From positions 6,988,501 through 7,052,500 of the forward strand of contig NZ_JACHMZ010000001.1 in NCBI RefSeq assembly GCF_014205165.1: a stretch of 64,000 nucleotides of DNA, written 5' to 3'. Numbering within the stretch: position 1 is the stretch's first letter; each line of letters opens with the position of its first letter. The notes beneath the pieces are model-generated. The model was not told where the DNA came from. It saw only the letters and a program-made list of their open reading frames with translations, and searched no databases. Shown piece after piece: positions 57,768-64,000 of this stretch. Both the position numbers and the translations under genes were made by a program. This DNA comes from Micromonospora carbonacea. Its GTDB lineage: Bacteria > Actinomycetota > Actinomycetes > Mycobacteriales > Micromonosporaceae.

Positions 57768-60611
57768 TCAGTCGTCGTCGCCCAGGCCGTGCTCCGCCCG
57801 GACCGCCTCCGCCTCATCCGGGCGGCCCAGCTCGTCGAGCACCCGGGCGAGCAGCCACGCCGCCTGGGACGCCGGCCGGGAGCCCGGGGGCAGGCCGCCG
57901 AGCACCTCCCGCAGGCGCGGCTCCGCCTCGCCCGGCCGGCCCGCGCGCATCAGCAGCTCGCCACCGAGCAGCTCCACCCGGGCCGCCTCGCCGAACGCCT
58001 CGATCGACCGCAGCCGGGCCGGCACCCCGACCAGCCGGTCCAGCCCGTCGTCCGGCCGGTCGTCGGCGGCCAGCACCCGGGCACCGACCTCCGCCGCGAG
58101 CGCCGCCTCGTACGTCACCACCGGCGGCACCTCCGGCCGACCGGTCAGCGCGGCGGCGAGCCCGTCCACCACCCCGACGGCACGCACCGCCGCCGGCACG
58201 TCCCCGGACCAGTTCAGGGCGTCCGCCTCCCGGCGGCGGGCGCGCAGCTCGTCGACCGGCGCGCCGGCCAGCCGGTAGGCGGTGGCCGCCTCGGCGAACC
58301 GCTGCGCGGCCAGCGCGTCCCGGTCGGCGTCGTAGAGCAGGCCCCCGGCCTCCTCCAGCACCTGCGCCCGGTGCGGCAGGTTGTCGGGGCCGTCGAGGTT
58401 GCGGGCGAGCTGGTCCAGCAGGGCCAACGCTGGCTCCAGCTCACCGAGGTCGACGTAGATCCCGGCCAGCAGGTGCCGGCAGCGGTCCGCCTCGGCCTGC
58501 GCCCCGAGCCGGTCCAGCCCGAGCACCGCCTCCTCCGCCACCTCGGCCGCCTCCGCCGGCCGCCCCGCCGCCCGGTAGGCGTTCGCCAGCTCCCAGCGCA
58601 GGAAGGCGTCCCCGTCGGCGCCCTGCTCCACGCAGAGGGTCACCGCCTCGGCGAAGTCCTCCACCGCCTCGGCCGCCCGGTCCGCGCCCAGCAGGGCCCG
58701 CGCCCGGAACACCCGCACCGGCAGCCGGGCCTGCGCCGGGGCCGTCTCCAGCGCCTCGTCGCAGGCGGCCACCCGCTCGGCCGGGTCGTCCGTCGCCCGC
58801 GCGTACGCCAGGGTGGCGGCGGTGACCAGCTCACCCACGCCCACCTCGCGGGCGAGCCGGCGGGCCAGCTCGGCCGCCGCCCGGAACTCCGCCGGCCGCT
58901 CCAGTTCCTCCAGCACGTGCGCGCGGTGCAGCGCCACCCGGGCGGCCAGCCACGGGTCGACGTCGGCCTCGGCGGCGGCCCGGTCGGCGGCGGCCAGCGC
59001 CTCCTCCCAGCGGTGGAGGTGCGCCAGGGCGAGGGCGAGCCGGTCGTGCGCGGCGGCCCGCTCCCGGGCGTCGCCGTGCCCGGCGAGGAAGTCGGCGGCG
59101 TCCCGCGCCAGCGCCAGCCCCTCCTCGCCGTCGCCGGTGAGGCAGAGCAGCGCGCCGAGCCGGCCGGCGACCACCTGCTCCCGCACCGGGTCCGGCAGTT
59201 CCCGGTACGCGGCCAGCGCCGCCCGGTTCGCCTCCTGCGCCGCCTGCGGGCCGTCGGCGTCGGTCAGCTCGCCGGCCCGCAGCTCCAGCCGCCGCGCCGC
59301 CGTCCGGGGCGGCTGCCCGGTCGCCCCGAACCGCTCGTCGTAGGCGGCCAGCGCGGCGGCGAAGCCCGCCCGGTCGTGCGTACGCCAGCGCTCGTCGGCC
59401 AGGTCGAGCAGCTCGTCGGCGGTGGCCCCGGCCGGCACGGTGGCCGCCGGGGCCGGCGTCGCCGGCGGCTCGGGCCGGCGGCTCGGGCGGCGGCGGAGGC
59501 TGGCCGACAGCGGCAGGTGCTCGCCGTCGGGGGCGGCGGCCAGCCGCCGGGCGATCCACTCCGACTGGTGGGTCGTGCCGTTGCGGGCGTCGAACCGCGC
59601 GGCCAGCGCGGTCGCCGTGTCGGTCAGCTCGGCGGCGAGAGCGGCGGCGGACACCTCGCCCGCCGGCCGGTCGCCGGCCGCCCGCCGGTGCAGGGTGACG
59701 TCGCCGGCTGCGGCGGCGCGGCGCAACGCGGCGGCGGCGGCGGCCGCGAAGTGCATCGCGGCGGCCGGGGTGGGTGCGCGGTCCAGCCAGTCGAGGTGCC
59801 GCTCGACGATCTCCACGGCCCGCGCCTCGTTGCCGGTCAGCGTGCAGAACTCGACGTGGTCGCCGATGTCCCACAGGTCCGACAGGTTGCCCCGCAGCCG
59901 CCGGTACGCCTCCCGGTGCGCGTCCCGCGCCGCGTCGCCCCGCCCCGAGCGGAGGTAGGGCAGCAGCAGCGCGGTGAGGATCGCCTGCGGCTGCTCCGTG
60001 CAGGTCAGCCGGCCGGCGAGGACCGGCTCTGCCACCGCCGCCGCCTCGTCGTGCCGGCCCGCGTGGGCCAGGTGGGCGACCTGGGTGGTGGGATCGCAGC
60101 CGGCGCAGTCGGACAGCTCGTCGCGCGGGGCGGTCAGCCACTCCTGGTACCACCGCTCGGCGGCCTCGGCGTCGCCCACGTGGTCGGCGACCAGGTAGCG
60201 GTGCTTGTGCACGGCCTGGAGGCTGTGCCCCGCGTTGGCGTACCGGCGCTGCATGTCGTCGAGCACCGCGTAGGTGCGGTCCAACGGCAGCTCGGGGAAC
60301 TTCAGCATGGCGTTGACCATGTACTTGAAGTGCCAGAGGAGCTGGTGGGCGTAGCGCTCGTGGTAGGGCTGCGGGTCCCGGTCGAACTCGGCCAGGCACC
60401 AGGAGAAGGTGACGAAGGACTTCGCCGGCTCGCCGCCGTAGACGTACGCGGTGGTGGCGTGCATCCGCACGGCGAACGCCAGGTGCCGGTCGTCGCCGGT
60501 GTCGGCGCGGCGCAGCAGCTGCTCCAGGGCGGCCGTGCGCCCGGCGCCGTACGGCATGTCGCCGCTGTCGTGCAGCATCCGCCACAGCTCGTCGTCACTC
60601 ATCGGTGCCAC
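57768..60611 (-). CDS. Large TPR-like helical repeat protein, partner of HSP90-family gene
   Basis: The 947 aa protein is almost entirely helical. It starts MSDDELWRMLHDSGDMPYGAGRTAALEQLL. The C-terminal half (~400-940) is a solenoid of TPR-like repeats with the A-x-x-A-Y/L and G-x-x-x-x-A pattern (for example LGALLCLTGDGEEGLALARDAADFL). The N-terminal half has its own helical pairs and an unusual DCAGCDPTTQ segment. It starts at GTG 60611 (or ATG 60602), touching the HSP90 gene's stop codon. TPR proteins are classic HSP90 cofactors in eukaryotes, so a chaperone/co-chaperone pair is a plausible inference. Confidence 0.8.
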   Translation of the reverse strand: MAPMSDDELWRMLHDSGDMPYGAGRTAALEQLLRRADTGDDRHLAFAVRMHATTAYVYGGEPAKSFVTFSWCLAEFDRDPQPYHERYAHQLLWHFKYMVNAMLKFPELPLDRTYAVLDDMQRRYANAGHSLQAVHKHRYLVADHVGDAEAAERWYQEWLTAPRDELSDCAGCDPTTQVAHLAHAGRHDEAAAVAEPVLAGRLTCTEQPQAILTALLLPYLRSGRGDAARDAHREAYRRLRGNLSDLWDIGDHVEFCTLTGNEARAVEIVERHLDWLDRAPTPAAAMHFAAAAAAALRRAAAAGDVTLHRRAAGDRPAGEVSAAALAAELTDTATALAARFDARNGTTHQSEWIARRLAAAPDGEHLPLSASLRRRPSRRPEPPATPAPAATVPAGATADELLDLADERWRTHDRAGFAAALAAYDERFGATGQPPRTAARRLELRAGELTDADGPQAAQEANRAALAAYRELPDPVREQVVAGRLGALLCLTGDGEEGLALARDAADFLAGHGDARERAAAHDRLALALAHLHRWEEALAAADRAAAEADVDPWLAARVALHRAHVLEELERPAEFRAAAELARRLAREVGVGELVTAATLAYARATDDPAERVAACDEALETAPAQARLPVRVFRARALLGADRAAEAVEDFAEAVTLCVEQGADGDAFLRWELANAYRAAGRPAEAAEVAEEAVLGLDRLGAQAEADRCRHLLAGIYVDLGELEPALALLDQLARNLDGPDNLPHRAQVLEEAGGLLYDADRDALAAQRFAEAATAYRLAGAPVDELRARRREADALNWSGDVPAAVRAVGVVDGLAAALTGRPEVPPVVTYEAALAAEVGARVLAADDRPDDGLDRLVGVPARLRSIEAFGEAARVELLGGELLMRAGRPGEAEPRLREVLGGLPPGSRPASQAAWLLARVLDELGRPDEAEAVRAEHGLGDDD

Positions 60612-62399
60612 TCACTCCCGTCCCGGTACGGCCCGGCCGAGCAGGCCGAGGAAGGAACTGTTCAGCAGCGCGGCGTCGGCCGCGCGGATCGGGTGGTGCC
60701 CGAGCAGCAGGGCCTGCCCGTACAGCGCCTCGACGGCGAGCCCGACCAGCTCCGGGTCGTCGAGGGTGGTGACCCGGCGGACCAGCGGGTTGCGGTGGTT
60801 GAGCACGAGCTGCGGGCGGTCCGGCGGGGCGGAAGCGGCGAGCGCGTCGAGCACCCCGCCCCACAGCTCGTCGGCGGCGTCCCGCGTCGCGGCGAGCTGG
60901 TCGTTGAACGCCGCCGACCGGCTGACCAGGTAGAGCGCGGGCAGCGACACCGGGTCGTACGCCCGCACCACCACCTCGCAACCGAGCCGCTCCAGGGCCC
61001 GCTGCGCCGCGGCGAGGAACGGCCGCAGCGCCAACTCGACGGCCGGGTCGACGGCGTCGAAGCGGGTGGTCAGGTCGCTCGGCTCCAGCCGCTCGATGAG
61101 CACCGACCGGTCCACCGTCGGCAGCCGCTCGATCAGCTCCGTGTCGTAGGTGTAGCCCGCGTTGACCACCGCCAGGTCCTGCGCGGCGGCGACGGCGGCG
61201 AGCTGGCGGAACTCGTCCAGGCTGGCCGCGTACCGGAGCACGCCGTGGCGCTGCCGGAACTCGGCCAGGGTGAGGGTGCCGACGTTGGTCTCCATCGGCC
61301 ACCACCGGTCGACCAGGCGGAGCATCTCGTCGTCGTGCACGGCGAGCGCCTTCACGCCGAGGTGGTGCACCTGGAGGAACTCGCCGAGCCGGCGCGGGTC
61401 GTGCCGGGCCAGCCGGACCAGCCAGCCGCGCACCTGCTCGCCGAGGGCCTCCCGGGTGGCGGTGAGCAGGGCGTCCTCGTAGAGCGCCTCGCGGCTGGCG
61501 GTGGGCCGGAGCTCGCCGGCGTCGATCACGCAGTGGGCGAAGAACGCCCAGTCGGGCAGCAGCCCGTCGGCGTGCTCGGTGAGCAGCATCCGCTTGAGGT
61601 AGACCCGGTGGCCGGCGCGGGCCGCCGGGTTCACCGGGGTCGGCAGGATGAACGCGACGCCGGTCAGGCCAGCCTCGGGCACCGACAGCGGCACCACGTC
61701 GAACGGGTCGACGCCGAGGAGCTGCCGGGCGTAGCGGGTCAGGGCCGGCCGGTCGACGCCCGTGCCCGGTGCGGTCGGCCAGGGCGGCCCGCCGGTGGTG
61801 GTGACCGTGTCGCCGACCCGCACGGTGACCGGCAGCAGCGACCCGTAGAGCCGGGCCAGCTCGGTGACGGTCGCGGTGGCGAACCACTGATCGGCGTCGC
61901 GGCGCGGGACCAGCGTCACCGTCGTCCCGATCTCCGGGCGCTGCTGGGCCGCCGGGGCGACCTCGACGGCGTACCGGCCGTCGGCGTAGCCCGTCCAGAG
62001 CACCGTCGGCTCGTCGGCGTGCCGGGTGACCACCCGGATCTCGTCGGCCACCAGGAAGCAGGAGAGCAGCCCGATGCCGAACTGGCCGAGGAACTCGTGC
62101 CGGGAGAAGCCCAGCTCGTCGCGCTTGGAGCTGCGGCCGATGGTGGCCAGCAGCTCGTGCACCTGCGCCTCGGTGAGGCCGATGCCGGTGTCGTGCACCC
62201 GCAGCGTCCCGTCGCCGGTCAGCTCGGGCGGGAAGATCCGCACCAGCGCCGGGGCGTCGGGCTCGCCCGCCCGGCGCGCGGTGATCGCGTCGACGGCGTT
62301 CTGCATCAGCTCACGGACGTAGACCCGTGGGCTGCCGTACAGGTGATGACTGAGCAGGTCGACCACACCCCGGAGGTCGACCTGGAAGGTGCGGTCCAA
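60612..62399 (-). CDS. HSP90-family (HtpG-like) ATPase
   Basis: The 595 aa protein has the GHKL ATPase domain (~1-200) with VYVRELMQNAVDAI (Glu30, Asn34), DTGIGL (70-75) and GQFGIGLLS (105-113), as in HSP90. Middle-domain and C-terminal regions follow (VYLKRMLLTEHADGLLPDW, IDAGELRPTASREALYED). It is slightly shorter than HtpG of E. coli (624 aa) and lacks the MEEVD tail. The start is TTG 62399 with GGGGAG eight bases upstream. The directly adjacent TPR gene suggests a fixed partnership. Confidence 0.88.
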   Translation of the reverse strand: MDRTFQVDLRGVVDLLSHHLYGSPRVYVRELMQNAVDAITARRAGEPDAPALVRIFPPELTGDGTLRVHDTGIGLTEAQVHELLATIGRSSKRDELGFSRHEFLGQFGIGLLSCFLVADEIRVVTRHADEPTVLWTGYADGRYAVEVAPAAQQRPEIGTTVTLVPRRDADQWFATATVTELARLYGSLLPVTVRVGDTVTTTGGPPWPTAPGTGVDRPALTRYARQLLGVDPFDVVPLSVPEAGLTGVAFILPTPVNPAARAGHRVYLKRMLLTEHADGLLPDWAFFAHCVIDAGELRPTASREALYEDALLTATREALGEQVRGWLVRLARHDPRRLGEFLQVHHLGVKALAVHDDEMLRLVDRWWPMETNVGTLTLAEFRQRHGVLRYAASLDEFRQLAAVAAAQDLAVVNAGYTYDTELIERLPTVDRSVLIERLEPSDLTTRFDAVDPAVELALRPFLAAAQRALERLGCEVVVRAYDPVSLPALYLVSRSAAFNDQLAATRDAADELWGGVLDALAASAPPDRPQLVLNHRNPLVRRVTTLDDPELVGLAVEALYGQALLLGHHPIRAADAALLNSSFLGLLGRAVPGRE

Positions 62400-62633
62400 C
62401 GCTGCTGCTCCCCGGTCCGATGCCGGCGCCCACCGTACCGGTGATCACCGACGCCCGGCTGCCCCCATTCGCCCGGAACTTGACCCTCGACCGGTGACCC
62501 GTACCGCTCCCCTTCGCCGTGGACGCCCCGACCTTCGCCCTCTCCACCCTCCTGCTCCTCTGCCTGCCGGGTTCGCCGCCCACCCCCAAGCGGCGATCTT
62601 GCACTTCCGGCCGGGCGGTTCGGCACGCTGCCC

Positions 62634-62814
62634 GTGCTGCGCCTGGTGCTGGCCGGGCTGGTGACCGCGCCCGTCGGGGCGACGTTGGCCGGGCTCGCCG
62701 GGCACACGTACGGGATGCCGCCCGTCGCCTGGGGGGGCCGCCTCGGTGTTCTCGGTGGCCGCCGCCGTCGGCTGGCGGACCCTGCGGGGAGTCGACCCCG
62801 GCTCCCCCCGCTGA
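62634..62814 (+). pseudogene. Small two-helix membrane protein gene, broken by +1 in a G7 run
   Basis: From GTG 62634 the frame reads LRLVLAGLVTAPVGATLAGLAGHTYGMPPVAW and then loses sense at a run of seven G (62731-62737). Dropping one G restores GAASVFSVAAAVGWRTLRGV and a stop at 62814, giving a ~60 aa protein with two hydrophobic helices. The intact span is one base too long for whole codons. It may be an assembly error, a real mutation or a phase-variable tract. Confidence 0.5.
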
Positions 62815-62925
62815 TCGGGGGACACCCGGCCGGGCGGCCCCTAGCCTGAAGCCCAGAGGGGGCGGAGCCGAATCCGGGGAAACGGCCGGGCCGTGGCCCT
62901 CGGGAACGGCCGGACGGGGGGCACC

Positions 62926-63315
62926 GTGGTCGACGGCGGCACGAACGAACGCCCGCTGGTGCTGGCGGGGATCCTGCTCGGCGGGGCGGGCGTCTTCGAC
63001 GTGCTGGCCGGCGTCGGCGACCTCGTCGGCGACCCGTACGTCTCCATCGAGGGCGGCGCGATGTACCACTACGACGTCACCGGCTGGGCCTGGGCGAGCC
63101 TCGCCGCCGGGGTGCTGCTGGTGGTGGCGGGGGCGCTCGTCCCGCTGGGCCGGCGCTGGTCCGCCCGGCTCGCGCTGTTCGCCGTCGCCGCAGCCGTCGC
63201 GACGCACCTGCTGATCCTGACCTACCACCCGCTCCGGGTGCTGATCGTCCTCGGGCTGGCCCTGGCCGCCGCCCGCCTGGTGCTGCGGCAGCGGCGCTCG
63301 CCGACGCGCGCCTGA
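62926..63315 (+). CDS. DUF7144-like four-helix membrane protein
   Basis: The 129 aa product has four membrane helices: PLVLAGILLGGAGVFDVLAGVGDL, GWAWASLAAGVLLVVAGALVPLG, LALFAVAAAVATHLLILTY and VLIVLGLALAAARLVL. The GxxxFDVLAG and the short loop DPYVSIEGGAMYHYDVTGW match actinobacterial DUF7144 proteins of unknown function. GTG 62926 has a G-rich stretch upstream; GTG 62893 is the other choice. It is convergent with the hydrolase at 63360. Confidence 0.75.
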   Translation: MVDGGTNERPLVLAGILLGGAGVFDVLAGVGDLVGDPYVSIEGGAMYHYDVTGWAWASLAAGVLLVVAGALVPLGRRWSARLALFAVAAAVATHLLILTYHPLRVLIVLGLALAAARLVLRQRRSPTRA

Positions 63316-63359
63316 CCACCGCACCGGCTCACCGGGCCGGTCGGGCCCGAGCACCGGCG

Positions 63360-64000
63360 CTACCCGGGTTCCCGGGTCGGCTGGCAGACCTTGCCGGTCA
63401 GCGCCGGGTCCGGCTGCTCGCTCTCCTCCCACACCGGGTTGGCCGAGATCGCCAGCGGGGGCGCCTGCCAGGCGGCCCCGAGCCGCTGGAACAGGGAATA
63501 CTCCCGCCGGGTCCGCTGGACCGGCTCGCCACGGAGGAAGTTGACCAGCCGGTCCTGGACGAGGGACCGGTTGAGCAGGCCGCCGTGCACGCCCGGCGTC
63601 TGGAAGACCGGGATGCCGGCGTAGTCGCCCGGCGGCGCCTCGGCGGCCGTCGTGTACGGCAGGAAGGCGACGATCCGCACACCGGGCACCGGGCACATGA
63701 GCTGGTTGCGGTAGAACGGCGCGTCGTCGAGCAGCGACCGGATGAACGGCTCGTCCGGCCCGTTGCCGGGCGCGCCGGCCAGCCGCCCCAGCCCGAACAT
63801 GGCCCGCAGCGTCCAGCCGGTGACCACGCCCCACCCGTGCTCCCGCCCCCGCGGCGGGTAGTAGGCCCGGCCGGCGTTGATCAGCGGACTGAACATGACA
63901 AGCGCGTCCACCGCCGGATGGGGCCGCCGGGCGAGGTAGGTGCGGGCCACGACCGCCCCCTCGCTCTCCCCGACCAGGGCCACCTTCCGGCCGGTACGCC
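63360..64000 (-). CDS. Alpha/beta hydrolase, C-terminal part (runs off the window)
   Basis: The visible reading frame starts beyond 64000. It contains the nucleophile elbow KVALVGESEGAVVARTYLAR (GxSxG), a later DYAGIPVFQTPGVHGGLLNR segment with the likely catalytic histidine, and a C-terminal tail ending PTREPG. It resembles larger actinomycete hydrolases; the substrate cannot be inferred. The N-terminal half is missing from this window. Confidence 0.7.
   Translation of the reverse strand, partial: RTGRKVALVGESEGAVVARTYLARRPHPAVDALVMFSPLINAGRAYYPPRGREHGWGVVTGWTLRAMFGLGRLAGAPGNGPDEPFIRSLLDDAPFYRNQLMCPVPGVRIVAFLPYTTAAEAPPGDYAGIPVFQTPGVHGGLLNRSLVQDRLVNFLRGEPVQRTRREYSLFQRLGAAWQAPPLAISANPVWEESEQPDPALTGKVCQPTREPG

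Noticed and set aside
57789..62444. A 1551-codon open frame on the plus strand over the TPR and HSP90 genes
   Set aside because: It is antisense to two well-supported genes, has an Arg/Pro/Gly/Val composition without motifs, and arises from high GC third-position bias.
1..64000. CRISPR array, insertion sequence, prophage or biosynthetic gene cluster
   Set aside because: I saw no spaced direct repeats of CRISPR type, no transposase or integrase motifs and no PKS, NRPS or terpene enzymes; a similarity search could still reveal small remnants.

Overview
This 64 kb window is chromosomal DNA from a very GC-rich actinomycete, most likely Micromonosporaceae (Micromonospora or a close relative). The basis is strong G/C bias at third codon positions, many GTG and some TTG starts, F420-type oxidoreductases, the actinobacterial pknA/pknB/pbpA/rodA/pstP/fhaAB growth cluster with crgA and a class E sortase, and paired DUF5753/DUF397 regulators. 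It looks like core chromosome: there is no transposase, integrase, phage gene or CRISPR array, and no biosynthetic cluster. The genus call is inference from gene content.

Layout. 0-2.2 kb: end of a DUF6458 protein and a FadE5-like acyl-CoA dehydrogenase. 2.4-12.3 kb: mixed housekeeping genes (SpoIIE-type phosphatase, RlpA-like protein, phosphoribosyltransferase, questin-oxidase-like protein, hydrolase, ASCH protein, LLM oxidoreductase, methyltransferase, colicin-immunity-like protein, tRNA-Gly, M43 protease, PPOX-type oxidoreductase, dcd). 12.4-14.8 kb: two NlpC/P60 hydrolases, one behind a c-di-AMP riboswitch. 15-17.4 kb: two CNNM/CBS proteins. 17.4-19.8 kb: a membrane Fe-S oxidoreductase of the EtfD type. 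19.9-33.4 kb: the growth and division cluster. 33.6-42.5 kb: tRNA-Leu, an epimerase/WecG glycosyltransferase pair, membrane proteins, a first DUF397/XRE/small-protein module and two PASTA proteins without a kinase. 42.6-48.4 kb: glutamate-cysteine ligase family protein, YceI/MarR divergent pair and an NB-ARC-type regulator. 48.6-54.8 kb: a leucine/isovalerate catabolic cluster split by a snapalysin gene. 55-57.7 kb: a second DUF397/XRE/small-protein module and a TetR regulator. 57.8-62.4 kb: an HSP90-family ATPase paired with a large TPR-like protein. 62.6-64 kb: a frameshifted small membrane gene, a DUF7144-like protein and a partial hydrolase.

How the parts work together. The acyl-CoA dehydrogenase at 0.3-2.2 kb and the EtfD-type protein at 17.4 kb belong to one electron path (acyl-CoA to ETF to menaquinone), and their promoters share a palindrome of form TTACTnnnnGGTAA, which suggests one repressor. 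The Ser/Thr kinase cluster joins peptidoglycan sensing (PASTA) to synthesis (PbpA/RodA), with PstP and the FHA proteins as counterparts; the riboswitch-controlled NlpC/P60 hydrolase adds c-di-AMP control of wall turnover. Three copies of a ~51 bp double-palindrome element lie at the 3' ends of genes, always in the same orientation. About ten genes have a TAnnnT box 6-8 bases before the start codon and no ribosome binding site, as expected of leaderless transcripts.
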